From an uncultured Dehalococcoidia bacterium (GTDB lineage: Bacteria; Chloroflexota; Dehalococcoidia; Lucifugimonadales; UBA3495), in assembly GCA_958296225.1 (NCBI GenBank), contig OY282456.1:930001-994000 (forward strand): DNA of 64,000 bases, written 5' to 3'. Below the pieces are notes generated by a model. The model ran no database searches, was not told where the DNA came from, and saw only the letters and a program-made list of their open reading frames with translations. This document shows positions 1-8,543 of the stretch, one piece after another; position 1 is the first letter of the stretch, and each line of letters starts with the position of its first letter. A program made the translations under genes and the position numbers.

Positions 1-321
1 ATGACGCAGCCCGCAGCCCGTACCGTAATGCAGGAAATCATCCCCAGGCTGGCCGAATTTTCCACCGACGTTCTTTTTGGGGACGTTTGGGAGCGCCCCG
101 GCCTCTCCAAACGCGACCGCAGCCTCATCACCGTCGCCACCCTCACCGCCCTTTACCGCACCGGCCAGCTGCGCGGACACATTGGCCGCGCCCTGGATAA
201 CGGCGTTACTCGCGACGAAATCTCCGAGGTCATCATGCACATGGCCTTTTATGCCGGCTGGCCCGTCGCCGCCAACGCCGTCCAGGTCGCCAAGGAAGTT
301 TTCGACGAGCGCGGAGTGTAA
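1..321 (+). CDS. Carboxymuconolactone decarboxylase (CMD)-family protein, possibly 5'-partial
   Basis: The 106-residue frame opens with ATG at the first base of the window, so the true start may lie upstream; no ribosome site can be seen. The CMD/AhpD-like helical core is recognisable: RDRSLITVATL (residues 38-48), a conserved His60 in LRGHIGRALDNGVT, and the MHMAFYAGWPVAANA helix (79-93). There is no CxxC pair, so a thiol peroxidase role of the AhpD kind is unlikely. The sequence resembles gamma-carboxymuconolactone decarboxylases of the beta-ketoadipate route, but family members also have other roles. It is followed after about 80 bases by a TPP enzyme on the same strand, probably co-transcribed. 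Family assignment is solid; the substrate is unknown. Confidence 0.8.
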   Translation: MTQPAARTVMQEIIPRLAEFSTDVLFGDVWERPGLSKRDRSLITVATLTALYRTGQLRGHIGRALDNGVTRDEISEVIMHMAFYAGWPVAANAVQVAKEVFDERGV

Positions 322-345
322 CCACCGGAGTCCAATCGTCCCGAA

Positions 346-377
346 CCCGTCATTCTTTCTTTCGCCGGAATGACGGG
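346..377. repeat. Short palindrome of the CGTCATTC...GAATGACG type
   Basis: The arms CCCGTCATTC and GAATGACGGG pair perfectly around a 12-base loop, between the CMD-like gene and the TPP enzyme gene. Related CGTCATTCC/GGAATGACG sequences occur near 12773, 32600, 33782, 34785 and 36592, so this belongs to a dispersed repeat family rather than a gene-specific terminator. Confidence 0.6.
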
Positions 378-403
378 GTGAATCTTAAACAGGAGACCGT
401 CCG

Positions 404-2074
404 ATGCCCACCATGACCGGCGCCCGGTTCCTCGCCGAAACGCTGCGCGAGTACGGCGTAACCCACGTGTTCTTTGTGCCCGCCATCATCCGCCGCGCCC
501 TCGTTGAGATGGAAGACGTGGGCATCAAGCGCATCATCAGCCACGGCGAGAAATCGGCGGCGTACATGGCCGACGCCTACGCCCGCGTCACCGGCAAACC
601 GGGCCTCTGTTTCGCCCAGTCGGTGGGCGCGGCCAACCTGGCCGCCGGCTTGCAGGATGCCTACCTCGGCGTGTCGCCGGTCATCGCCATCACCGGCCAC
701 CGTCCGCCGATGCACCGGCACCGCAATTCCTACCAGGAAATTGAACACTCCCGCCCCTTTGCCTCGGTGACCAAGTACAGCGTGGAAGTGGAGACGGTGG
801 AGCAGCTGCCCCACCTGCTGCGCCAGGCGTTCCGGGAAGTGACCACCGGGCAGACCCTGCCCGCGCATCTGGACTTCTCCGGCATCTCCGGCGACGTCAT
901 CACCGACGGCGTGCTGGATACCGACGTCATCGTCGAGGAACCCTTCACCCAGCGGCCGGCCTTCCGCCCGGAGCCGGAACCGGAGCGGGTGCGCGAGGCG
1001 GCCCGCCGGCTGGCCCAGGCCGAGCGTCCCGTCATCGTCGCCGGCGGCGGCGTTACGGCGTCGGGAGCGCAAGCCGAGGTGGTGCGGTTGGCCGAGATGC
1101 TGAACATTCCCGTGGCCGCCGCCCTCAACGCCAAGGGCTGCATCCCGGAGAATCATCCGCTGTCCGTGGGCGTGGTCGGCAGCTACTCCCGCTGGTCAGC
1201 CAACCGGGTGGTCTCCGAGGCCGACCTGGTGCTGTTCATCGGCAGTCATACGGGCAGCCAGGTTACGCTGGACTGGCGCATCCCCGCCGAAGGCACGCCC
1301 ACCATCCAGATTGACATTGACCCCACCGAGCTGGGCCGCTCTTACTCCGGCGCTTACGGACTGCTGGGCGACGCCAAACGGACGCTGGAACGCCTTATCG
1401 ACGTGCTGGAACCCACCGGCGGCAACGCCGGCTGGGTGGCGCAAGCGCAAGAACACGTGCAGAACTGGCGGGACGAGCACGAACCCCTCCTCACTTCCGA
1501 CGCCGTACCGATTCGCCCGGAACGACTGTGCCAGGAATTGACCGATTTCCTGCCCTCCGACGCCGTGCTGCTGGCCGACACCGGCCACGCCGGCATCTGG
1601 ACCGGCAGCATGGTTGACCTCAACCACCCCGGCCAGTCCTACCTGCGCGCCGCCGGCTCCCTGGGCTGGGGGCTGCCGGCCGCGCTGGGGGCCAAGTGCG
1701 GCGCCCCCGACCGCCCGGTGGTGTGCTGGACCGGCGACGGCGGTATGTGGTACCACATCGGCGAGCTGGAAACCGCCGTCCGCTATGGCATCAACGCCGT
1801 CATCGTGGTGCACAACAACGGCGGCCTCAACCAGGACCGGCGCGGCGACGAGGCCGCCTACATCGGGCGCGAGGGCAATTCCGATGAGCTGTGGCGTTTC
1901 AACGACACCGACTTCGCCCAAATCGCCGAATCAATGGGCGCGCTGGGCATCCGCGTAACCGACCCCAATCAGATTAACTCGGCCCTGGACCAGGCCGTCA
2001 GCGCCAACCGGCCGGCGGTGGTGGATATAGTCAGCGACGGCGACGTGGCTGCCGCGCCGCCGTGGGGGCCGTAG
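404..2074 (+). CDS. Thiamine pyrophosphate-dependent enzyme, acetolactate synthase-like
   Basis: This 556-residue protein has the three-domain layout of the acetolactate synthase / pyruvate oxidase family. The N-terminal PYR domain carries the cofactor-activating glutamate in HGEKSAAYMADAYA (Glu49). A central Rossmann-like domain contains VIVAGGGVTASG. The C-terminal PP domain carries the TPP motif GDGG near residue 444 and the matching HNNGG about 27 residues later. AGGAGA lies 8 bases before the ATG. Length matches the family. There is no small regulatory subunit gene nearby and the neighbours are catabolic, so a biosynthetic acetolactate synthase role is unlikely. Other 2-keto-acid decarboxylases or ligases are equally possible. 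It converges with the amidase gene with only 8 bases between the stops. Confidence 0.88.
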   Translation: MPTMTGARFLAETLREYGVTHVFFVPAIIRRALVEMEDVGIKRIISHGEKSAAYMADAYARVTGKPGLCFAQSVGAANLAAGLQDAYLGVSPVIAITGHRPPMHRHRNSYQEIEHSRPFASVTKYSVEVETVEQLPHLLRQAFREVTTGQTLPAHLDFSGISGDVITDGVLDTDVIVEEPFTQRPAFRPEPEPERVREAARRLAQAERPVIVAGGGVTASGAQAEVVRLAEMLNIPVAAALNAKGCIPENHPLSVGVVGSYSRWSANRVVSEADLVLFIGSHTGSQVTLDWRIPAEGTPTIQIDIDPTELGRSYSGAYGLLGDAKRTLERLIDVLEPTGGNAGWVAQAQEHVQNWRDEHEPLLTSDAVPIRPERLCQELTDFLPSDAVLLADTGHAGIWTGSMVDLNHPGQSYLRAAGSLGWGLPAALGAKCGAPDRPVVCWTGDGGMWYHIGELETAVRYGINAVIVVHNNGGLNQDRRGDEAAYIGREGNSDELWRFNDTDFAQIAESMGALGIRVTDPNQINSALDQAVSANRPAVVDIVSDGDVAAAPPWGP

Positions 2075-2082
2075 GCGGGAAA

Positions 2083-3480
2083 TTAGACGCCGGGCCGCAG
2101 GTTGTGTCGGGTGGCGGACTCGTAGGCGTCGCCGATTTGCACCAGCAGCGGCTCGGCGAGGCGCTGGCCCACGAACTGGATGCTCAAGGGCAAGCCCTCG
2201 CGGTTCAGGCCGCAGGGCAGCGAAATGGTGGGCGCGCCGTTGAAGTCGAATGGAATGGTGAAAGGCCCCCACGTCCACTCTTCTGCGCTCATCGGCCCGT
2301 ACAGCTCTTCCGGCGTAACCCGTTCCGGGGCGGTGGTCATTGAAGGACAGACCAGTACGTCAATGTCGGCAAACACGCCGGCCAGGATGCCGTTGCAGGC
2401 CAGACGCTGCCGGTTAGCATCTGCGTAGTCGGCGGCAGTGTGCCGGTGGCCCAGCTCCAGCCAGCCCCGGAACCAGGGGCCGTACTCGCCGGCGCGGGAC
2501 GGGAAGGTTTCCCGGTGGGCGGCGGCGGCCTCGGCGGAACACAGCACGGCCCAGGCTCGGGAAAAGTCTTCGGTTTCCGGCATCCGCACCGGCGTCAGCT
2601 GCGCGCCCATGCTTTCCAATAAACGGGCGCCGGACAATACCGCCTGGGCCAGTTCGGCATCCACGCCGTCGCCAATGTAGCGTTCATCCACACCGATGCG
2701 GATACCGTTCACGCCCTGACCCAATCCGGCCAGCATATCGGGTACGGGAGTATGCAGGGACGTCGGGTCGTTGGGGTCGTGGCCGGCCAGCGCTTGCAGC
2801 ATAATGCCGGCGTCGGCGGCGCTGCGGGTCATCGGGCCGACGTGGTCCATGGATTCGGCCAGCGCGAGAACCCCGTAGCGGCTGACGCGGCCCCAGGTGG
2901 GCTTGATGCCGACCGTGCCGCAGGCCGCCGCCGGAAAACGGATGGAGCCGCCGGTGTCGCTGCCCAGCGACCCGTAGCACAGCCCCGCCGCCGTGGCCAC
3001 GCCGGAGCCGCTGGAGGATGCGCCAGCCCAGCGGTCGGCGCCCCAGGGATTGATTGGGATGTCAAACTCCGGGTTGTAGCCGGCCATCGCGCCTTCGGTC
3101 AAGTTCAGCTTGCCCAGGATGATTGCCCCCGCCGCGTTCAACCGCTGCACTACCGTACCGTCAAAATCAGGAATGAAGTCCCGCAGCACCCTGGCGCCGC
3201 CCATCGTCGCCACGCCCCGCGTGAAGCACAGGTCTTTGACGGCGACGGGTACGCCGTGGAGCGGGCCAAGATAACGTCCGGCGGCGATTTCCCGCTCTGC
3301 CGACCGGGCGGCGGTGAGGGCCTGGTCGGCCATCACGGTGGCGTAACTTTTCAGGCCGCCGTCCAGGGACGCAATGCGGTCCAGGATGGCCTGGGTCAAT
3401 GCCACGGGAGAAATTGCGCCCGATTGCAGCCTGGCTGCTACTTCGGCGATGGTCTGGTAATGCAACGGTGTGTCGGGCAT
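2083..3480 (-). CDS. Amidase, amidase-signature family
   Basis: A 465-residue member of the amidase signature family, which hydrolyses C-N amide bonds with a Ser-cisSer-Lys triad. The triad is visible: Lys82 in PVAVKDLCF, the GASSSGSG loop (153-160) with the cis-serine, and nucleophile Ser179 in GSDTGGSIR. I chose the ATG at 3480 because TAAGGAG sits just upstream; the in-frame ATG 13 codons earlier falls inside the preceding gene and lacks a ribosome site. It lies 13 bases downstream of the VOC gene on the same strand and is probably translated from the same message. A GatA role is possible by family but no gatB or gatC is nearby, so a catabolic amidase is more likely. Confidence 0.92.
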   Translation of the reverse strand: MPDTPLHYQTIAEVAARLQSGAISPVALTQAILDRIASLDGGLKSYATVMADQALTAARSAEREIAAGRYLGPLHGVPVAVKDLCFTRGVATMGGARVLRDFIPDFDGTVVQRLNAAGAIILGKLNLTEGAMAGYNPEFDIPINPWGADRWAGASSSGSGVATAAGLCYGSLGSDTGGSIRFPAAACGTVGIKPTWGRVSRYGVLALAESMDHVGPMTRSAADAGIMLQALAGHDPNDPTSLHTPVPDMLAGLGQGVNGIRIGVDERYIGDGVDAELAQAVLSGARLLESMGAQLTPVRMPETEDFSRAWAVLCSAEAAAAHRETFPSRAGEYGPWFRGWLELGHRHTAADYADANRQRLACNGILAGVFADIDVLVCPSMTTAPERVTPEELYGPMSAEEWTWGPFTIPFDFNGAPTISLPCGLNREGLPLSIQFVGQRLAEPLLVQIGDAYESATRHNLRPGV

Positions 3481-3493
3481 GGCGTAAGTCTCC

Positions 3494-3889
3494 TTAGGCG
3501 GCGGGTTGCACCAACTCAATCAGCACGTCGTCCGGCCCCTCGATGTAAGACAGTTTAGAGCCGGTGGGCGTTTCGGTAATGGGCAGCACGACGCGGACGC
3601 CGGCGGCTTCCAGACGCTCCATTTCGGCGGCGATGTCGGCCACGTCAAACCCGAAATGCTCCAGGCCCAGGCGGTTCAGCTCGGCGACGCTGCGCGCGTC
3701 TGAGGAACCCGGCGGCTGGGACGATACGTTCAGCCGGCACTGCCCGCCCATCTCCATGCCGATGGTGATGGTGTTGGGCATAACTTGCCGCTCCGATACG
3801 ATTTTGGCGTTGAAATGCTGCTCGTACCAGGCCGCCGAGGCGTGGGGGTCGGCAGCCCTGATATGCACGTGGTTGATTCGGTATTCCAT
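3494..3889 (-). CDS. VOC-family (glyoxalase/bleomycin resistance/dioxygenase) protein
   Basis: This 131-residue protein shows the vicinal-oxygen-chelate pattern: an N-terminal INHVHIRAADP strand with a metal-type His, then AAWYEQHF, and in the second half GLEHFGFDV and the closing acidic SYIEGPDDVLIELVQ. That is the beta-alpha-beta-beta-beta repeat of glyoxalase I and methylmalonyl-CoA epimerase, with likely metal ligands His, His and Glu. The start at 3889 has GGAGG about 6 bases upstream. The gene leads a two-gene unit with the amidase. The family is clear; the reaction cannot be told from sequence. Confidence 0.88.
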   Translation of the reverse strand: MEYRINHVHIRAADPHASAAWYEQHFNAKIVSERQVMPNTITIGMEMGGQCRLNVSSQPPGSSDARSVAELNRLGLEHFGFDVADIAAEMERLEAAGVRVVLPITETPTGSKLSYIEGPDDVLIELVQPAA

Positions 3890-3935
3890 ATTTGCCTCCT
3901 GGGGTGTCGTAGTGCGTAGGTTGCCGGGGTGGTGT

Positions 3936-4505
3936 TCACCGGCGCGGCCCAAAGGTGAAAATGTCGGCCACGGGGCAGGCGAACCCCGGCAAAACCGGCT
4001 CGCACGTCAGCATATCATCCATACCAAACCGCTGCGTTGTCCCATCATCCCGATGCACGACTATCTCCCGTATGGCAATGTATGCCACCAATGCCAGCCG
4101 CACGCCGGCGTCCAGCCACATTTGCGCTCTGGCGGTTGCCGCCGCCGCCGCGTAGCCGGGGGAAATGACCTCTACCACCAGGTCGGGAACCAGCCCGGCG
4201 ACATAGCCCCGCTGCGGAATGGGTTCGGGGACGCGCGCGTGAGCGATGATAGCGTAGTCGGCGGCGCGCACGGTGTCCGGGGTCTGCTCTATGAAAGCTG
4301 CGGCTTCCGGGCCTTCGTAGAAATCAAGGTTGTGTTCCTCAATGAAGTTACCGATACGACGTCCGATGCGCCCGGTGACGAGAGTGTGCATAAATCCTGG
4401 CGGCGGCATTTCAATCAGCGCTCCTCGGACAAGTTCGTACCGTTTGCCGTCGTCGGGCAGAGCCAGCAGGTCGTCGGCGGTGAGCAGTTGCTGGCTAATA
4501 GTCAT
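3936..4505 (-). CDS. Uma2-family putative endonuclease, copy 1
   Basis: This 189-residue protein belongs to the Uma2 (DUF820) family, which has a PD-(D/E)XK nuclease-like fold. It shows LLALPDDGKRYELVRGALIEMPP at the N-terminus (typical opening), VRAADYAI carrying the candidate catalytic Asp, and PDLVVEVISPG carrying the Glu. The family expands in cyanobacteria and Chloroflexota; its cellular role is unproven. The start overlaps the end of the upstream copy by 11 bases, so the two are translationally linked. Large parts are almost identical in DNA to copy 2, while residues about 40-90 differ, which makes the pair a mosaic. Confidence 0.88.
   Translation of the reverse strand: MTISQQLLTADDLLALPDDGKRYELVRGALIEMPPPGFMHTLVTGRIGRRIGNFIEEHNLDFYEGPEAAAFIEQTPDTVRAADYAIIAHARVPEPIPQRGYVAGLVPDLVVEVISPGYAAAAATARAQMWLDAGVRLALVAYIAIREIVVHRDDGTTQRFGMDDMLTCEPVLPGFACPVADIFTFGPRR
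3941..4217. repeat. Direct repeat shared by the two Uma2 genes (partner 4524-4800)
   Basis: The 3' halves of the two Uma2 genes match base for base over about 277 positions with only about four differences by eye, at an offset of 583 bases. The flanking middle segments are clearly diverged. This points to recent gene conversion or unequal crossover, not simply a young duplication. Confidence 0.85.
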
Positions 4506-5088
4506 TGTCGTTCTCCCCGCTTCGGCGCGGCCCGAAGGTGAAAATGTCGGCCACGGGGCAGGCGAACCCCGGCAAAACCGGCTCGCACGTCAGCATATCA
4601 TCCATACCAAACCGCTGCGTTGTCCCATCATCCCGATGCACGACTATCTCCCGTATGGCAATGTATGCCACCAATGCCAGCCGCACCCCGGCGTCCAGCC
4701 ACATTTGCGCTCTGGCGGTTGCCGCCGCCGCCGCGTAGCCGGGGGAAATGACCTCTACCACCAGGTCGGGAACCACCCCGGCGACGTAGCCCCGCTGCGG
4801 GATAGGTTCGGTGAAACGGTCGTAGGAGATGAGGGCATAGTCGGCGGCGCGCACGGTGTCCGGTTGCTGTTCAATGTAGGCGGCAGCCTCCGGGCCATAG
4901 AAAAAGTCCAGCTCGTTTTCCTCAACGAAACTCCCTATGCGGTGTCCGATACGGCCGGTGACGATGTAGTGCATAATCCCTGGCGGCGGCATTTCAATCA
5001 GCGCTCCTCGGACAAGTTCATACCGTTTGCCGTCGTCGGGCAGAGCCAGTAGGTCGTCGGCGGTGAGCAGCTTTCCGGCAATGGTCAT
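4495..5088 (-). CDS. Uma2-family putative endonuclease, copy 2
   Basis: A 197-residue paralogue of the preceding gene with the same family signature: the LPDDGKRYELVRG opening, VRAADYALISY with the candidate Asp, and PDLVVEVISPG with the Glu. The start at 5088 has GGAGG 7 bases upstream and is the first gene of the pair. The C-terminus (RRSGENDNDY) runs 11 bases into copy 1. Differences from copy 1 cluster in residues about 38-95 (for example GIMHYIVTGRIGHRIGSF against GFMHTLVTGRIGRRIGNF), while the C-terminal half is nearly identical. Function is unknown; nuclease activity is a fold-based inference. Confidence 0.88.
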   Translation of the reverse strand: MTIAGKLLTADDLLALPDDGKRYELVRGALIEMPPPGIMHYIVTGRIGHRIGSFVEENELDFFYGPEAAAYIEQQPDTVRAADYALISYDRFTEPIPQRGYVAGVVPDLVVEVISPGYAAAAATARAQMWLDAGVRLALVAYIAIREIVVHRDDGTTQRFGMDDMLTCEPVLPGFACPVADIFTFGPRRSGENDNDY

Positions 5089-5259
5089 TGCCTGACCTCC
5101 GTAACGGGGGCGGGTGGGTAGGCCCGATAGTGAGCATAGTATAACGCAACCGGGTTAGTCGCCGTTGTCCGGTTGCCCCGATGCAATGGGGTTGCTACAC
5201 TGGCGGCGTACCGCTCAGATGCCGCCACGCCGGGCCGGGCCGCGCCCGGGGAGATGATG

Positions 5260-5877
5260 ATGATTTACGAAGTCCGCACTTACGACATGAAACCCGGAGC
5301 CGTGCCTCAGGCCGAAGATGCCTTTGCCGAGGCGCTGCCGTACCGCGAAAAGTATTCGCCCATCGCCGCCTTTTGGCACACGGAGATTGGGCCGCTAAAC
5401 CAGATTATCCACGTCTGGGGCTACGACAGCCTGGAAGAACGGGAGCGCATCCGCGCCGAGGCGTCCCAGGACGCCAACTGGCCACCCAAGATTACGCCCG
5501 GCAACATCGTGAATATGAACTCGGAGGTCTGGACGCCGGCGCCCTTCATGCGGCCCATGGGCGGCGACCAGGCGTTGGGCAACATCTACGAGATGCGCAT
5601 CTACACCTACGAGAACGGCTCCATGCCGGAACTGCTGCGCCGCTGGGCCGACTCCCTGCCCTACCGCGAGGAATTTTCCCCGCTGGCCGCCGGGATGTAC
5701 ACCGAGTTCGGCAATCTGAACCGCTGGATGCACGTCTGGCCCTACCAGGACTTGAACCACCGCGCCGAAGTGCGCGCCGCCGCCAGCAAGATACCGCAGT
5801 GGCCGTCAGGCGCGCCGGGGCGGGTCAGCCAGGAAAACAAAATCCTGATACCGGCCAGCTTTTCACCGATGCACTGA
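5260..5877 (+). CDS. Protein with two NIPSNAP-like domains
   Basis: This 205-residue protein is an internal duplication. MIYEVRTYDMKPG (1-13) and IYEMRIYTYENG (about 108-119) each open a ferredoxin-like alpha/beta barrel domain of the NIPSNAP type, and both halves repeat LPYREKYSPIAAFWHTE / LPYREEFSPLAAGMYTE followed by LNQIIHVWGY / LNRWMHVWPY. Three consecutive ATG codons lie at 5254, 5257 and 5260; GGGGAG at 5248 fits the last best. NIPSNAP proteins have no settled biochemical role in bacteria and often sit near catabolic genes. It is a single-gene unit. Confidence 0.85.
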   Translation: MIYEVRTYDMKPGAVPQAEDAFAEALPYREKYSPIAAFWHTEIGPLNQIIHVWGYDSLEERERIRAEASQDANWPPKITPGNIVNMNSEVWTPAPFMRPMGGDQALGNIYEMRIYTYENGSMPELLRRWADSLPYREEFSPLAAGMYTEFGNLNRWMHVWPYQDLNHRAEVRAAASKIPQWPSGAPGRVSQENKILIPASFSPMH

Positions 5878-5889
5878 GGACGACACCGT

Positions 5890-5913
5890 AGGAGCGAATA
5901 ACCATTCGCTCCT
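5890..5913 (+). terminator. Hairpin after the NIPSNAP gene
   Basis: AGGAGCGAAT and ATTCGCTCCT form a perfect 10-base-pair stem with a 4-base loop, starting 12 bases after the stop. No run of T follows, so it is a candidate terminator or 3' end stabiliser only. Confidence 0.45.
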
Positions 5914-6164
5914 GCTCAACGCGCATCGATAGGAGCCTGTTCTGGGACATTCGGTCGTTGTCAAGATGACCTCAGGCTCTTGCACACCCATTTTGTCATT
6001 GCGAGCGTAGCGTGGCAATCTCGTCGGCATCGCAAACGTCCGCCCTTCCGCGGTGGTATCCGGCAATGTCGTTCTCTGGCGGAGCGAGATTCCATCGCCC
6101 GCCGGCGGCGGACATGGAATGACCGTAGCAAGCGGGTACGCATGAGGACCTCAGGAGAAGATTG
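5914..6164. other. Non-coding stretch with a degraded repeat
   Basis: No plausible gene is present. TCATTGCGAGCGTAGCGTGG near 5996 resembles the opening of a TCATTGCGAGCG-type dispersed repeat seen in many bacteria, and an AATGAC sequence about 120 bases later could be its opposite end. AGGAGA at 6153-6158 is the ribosome site of the next gene. Confidence 0.4.
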
Positions 6165-6974
6165 ATGGTAAAGAGATTATTCCAACGAACTATCGGCATC
6201 GACTATTCTGGCGCAGGCACGCCGACGAAGCGTTGGAAAAAATTGACCGTCTATTGTGCCGATGGCGATGGCCCGCCCCGGGAAGTCCGTTCACCGGCAA
6301 ACTCTTTGGGTCGCTGGAACTGGAACCGCAAGGAAATTGCCGAATGGCTGGTGGGCCAGCTCCGGGAAGAAGGCAATCCAACTCTGGTGGGCATTGACCA
6401 TGCGTTTTCGTTCCCAATCTGCTACTTCGAGAAATATGGCCACCTGCCCACACCGGATTGGGGCTATTTTCTCGACGATTTCGGTCAGCACTGGCCGACC
6501 GACGGCGACAACGCACGGGTGTCTGAAATACGTGAGGGCACGGGCGGGCATCGCTGTGGCAATCGCCAATGGCTGCGGTTGACGGACGAACTCACGGGCA
6601 CCGCCAAGTCGGTGTTTCAGTTCAATGTCCAAGGTTCGGTGGCACACTCCACACACGCCGGGCTTCCCTGGTTGCGGTACATCCGTAACAATCTGGGGGC
6701 CGGAGTCCATTTCTGGCCTTTTGACGGGTGGGACGATTGGGAAGGTAAATCTGTTATCGCCGAAGTGTACCCCGCACTCTGGAAGCGGCGGTTCGCCCGC
6801 GCGGACAGAAACGATGACCAACACGATGCTTACAGCGTTGCCGGGTGGCTGTCATACGCGGATCAAAACGGCTACCTCGCTAAATACTTCAATCCTGAGC
6901 TGTCTCAGGATGAACGTAACAGGGCTGACGTCGAAGGTTGGATACTTGGGGTGCTCGGCTTGATCCACCTTTAA
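6165..6974 (+). CDS. DUF429-like protein, predicted RNase H-fold nuclease
   Basis: This 269-residue protein matches DUF429-type proteins with an RNase H-like fold. IGIDYSGAG (10-18) supplies the first strand and Asp13, LVGIDHAFSFP (74-84) supplies Asp78, EVYPALW lies near residue 213, and a late acidic helix DDQHDAYSVAGWL follows near 226. This spacing of acidic residues fits a two-metal nuclease site, though no activity is established for the family. I chose ATG 6165, six bases after AGGAGA, over the TTG at 6162. The next gene begins 4 bases after the stop, so the two form a unit with a HEPN-like protein, an arrangement suggestive of a defence or toxin-antitoxin role. Confidence 0.7.
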   Translation: MVKRLFQRTIGIDYSGAGTPTKRWKKLTVYCADGDGPPREVRSPANSLGRWNWNRKEIAEWLVGQLREEGNPTLVGIDHAFSFPICYFEKYGHLPTPDWGYFLDDFGQHWPTDGDNARVSEIREGTGGHRCGNRQWLRLTDELTGTAKSVFQFNVQGSVAHSTHAGLPWLRYIRNNLGAGVHFWPFDGWDDWEGKSVIAEVYPALWKRRFARADRNDDQHDAYSVAGWLSYADQNGYLAKYFNPELSQDERNRADVEGWILGVLGLIHL

Positions 6975-6978
6975 CCTT

Positions 6979-7374
6979 ATGGTTGCCACCGACCACGTAT
7001 CTGCCATCTTTGCCGACGCCCGGGCCGTCCACGCCGACGCGCTGCGGCTGCTGGATTCGGGCGACATCCGCGACGCTGCGGAAAAGGCGTGGTGCGCTAC
7101 CAAGCGGGCTACCGATGCCCTGATTCTGGCCCGCACCGGCGCCGAACCTGAAATTTCCTCAGATACTTCTCGCGGACTGCTCAGGCTGGCCGGGGAAGAC
7201 GGCAACATCAGCTCACTGGTCGGGCGCTATTACTCCCGGCAGGGCATTTTGCACGGTACCTGCTTCTACCTGGGCATCTGTGAACCCGCGTCCGAGGTTC
7301 ACCGGCGCATTCTCCAGACCGCCGACTATATCAGCGACGCCGCGCGGTTGGCCGGCTATTCCGACGCTGCCTAA
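6979..7374 (+). CDS. HEPN-like small helical protein
   Basis: This 131-residue all-helical protein resembles HEPN / PaREP1 proteins: the RDAAEKAWCATKRATDALIL helix (31-50) is typical, and RQGILH (87-92) gives an R-x4-H motif like the catalytic motif of HEPN ribonucleases. It starts 4 bases after the DUF429-like stop and has no ribosome site of its own, so it probably depends on translational coupling. HEPN proteins are commonly RNA-cutting toxins in toxin-antitoxin and abortive-infection systems, but many are inactive. The pairing with a predicted nuclease rather than a MNT-type antitoxin is unusual. Confidence 0.6.
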   Translation: MVATDHVSAIFADARAVHADALRLLDSGDIRDAAEKAWCATKRATDALILARTGAEPEISSDTSRGLLRLAGEDGNISSLVGRYYSRQGILHGTCFYLGICEPASEVHRRILQTADYISDAARLAGYSDAA

Positions 7375-7413
7375 TCAAAGAGGCGCAATCGCAATCGAAG
7401 AGGAGCGACGATT

Positions 7414-8430
7414 ATGAAACTGCTAACCTACGACCCAGGAACCGGCCCCCGCTGCGGCGTGCTGCAAGACGACGCCGTGGTGGACGTTACCGCGCTGCTG
7501 GGCGAACCCCGTACCATAAGGGATGTTGGCGCCCTGCTGAATCTCAACGACTCCGCCATTGACCGGGTGGGCGACGCCCTGGCCGGCGGCGTGGCCGCCC
7601 CCAAAGTGGCGTTGGCCGATGTCCGGCTGCGTTCTCCCATTCTGCAACCGCCGACGGTGCGGGATTGCATCGCATATGAGGAACACGCTACTTCGCAGGG
7701 CACGCGGGAAATCGACCCGGTATGGTATCGGATGCCGGTTTTCTACTTCTCCAACCCGCTGGTCATCTACGGCCCGGACGAAGAAGTGCCTTACCCGTCG
7801 GCTTCCGACCAGCTGGACTACGAACTGGAAATCGGCTGCGTCATTGGCCGCGCCGGTTCCAACGTGCCCGAATCCGAGGCTCTGCAATACGTCGCCGGGT
7901 TCTGCATTTTCAACGACTGGAGCGCGCGCGACCTGCAATTCGACGAAATGACCTTCGGCCTGGGGCCGGCCAAGGGCAAAGATTCCGCATCCTCGCTGGG
8001 GCCGTGGGTGGTAACTGCCGACGAACTGGCGCCCCACATCCACGACGGCCGGCTGGACTTGAAATGCCACGTCCGGGTTAATGGCGACGACTGGCTGCGG
8101 GACGGGGACAGTTTCGCCTCTTATTACAGTTGGGGCGAAATCATCGAGCGGGCCGCGAAGGACAGCCGCATCGCTCCCGGCGACATCATCGGCAGCGGCA
8201 CCGTAGGGGGCGGCTCCGTCCGGGAGTCCATCCGCAAGGGGTACGAAACCTCCCGGTGGCTGGAACCCGGCGATACGGTGGAGCTGGAAGTGGAGAACAT
8301 CGGCACGCTCCGCAACAGCCTGGGCGCAAAGGTGGGCGTTGACCCCGACTATCGCTACCGGCCCCACAACCCCACGGCCACGCCGGAGCGCGGCACGGCG
8401 CGGGATTACCGCTACCGGCGGACGCGGTGA
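7414..8430 (+). CDS. Fumarylacetoacetate hydrolase (FAH)-family protein
   Basis: A 338-residue FAH-superfamily enzyme, a group that hydrolyses or decarboxylates beta-diketo acids in aromatic-ring breakdown. The metal site is visible in YELEIGCVIG with paired acidic residues, and in FNDWSARDLQ. A lysine-bearing GLGPAKGKDSASSLGPW loop follows, then GDIIGSGTVGGGS. AGGAG precedes the ATG. The N-terminal 90 residues are the usual small cap domain. Candidates include 5-oxopent-3-ene-1,2,5-tricarboxylate decarboxylase (HpaG-like), fumarylpyruvate hydrolase and acylpyruvase. A HpaB-like hydroxylase and a LigB dioxygenase elsewhere in the window would fit the first. Confidence 0.88.
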   Translation: MKLLTYDPGTGPRCGVLQDDAVVDVTALLGEPRTIRDVGALLNLNDSAIDRVGDALAGGVAAPKVALADVRLRSPILQPPTVRDCIAYEEHATSQGTREIDPVWYRMPVFYFSNPLVIYGPDEEVPYPSASDQLDYELEIGCVIGRAGSNVPESEALQYVAGFCIFNDWSARDLQFDEMTFGLGPAKGKDSASSLGPWVVTADELAPHIHDGRLDLKCHVRVNGDDWLRDGDSFASYYSWGEIIERAAKDSRIAPGDIIGSGTVGGGSVRESIRKGYETSRWLEPGDTVELEVENIGTLRNSLGAKVGVDPDYRYRPHNPTATPERGTARDYRYRRTR

Positions 8431-8543
8431 AGTTTTACCGGGACGTACCGGATAGACCGGATTGGGGGATTTGAGATTGCGGGATGGGCCGGAGGGGAAT
8501 TGCCGGGGCAAACGGCAGTCGTTCGCTCCGGCAGTTCCGGCGG

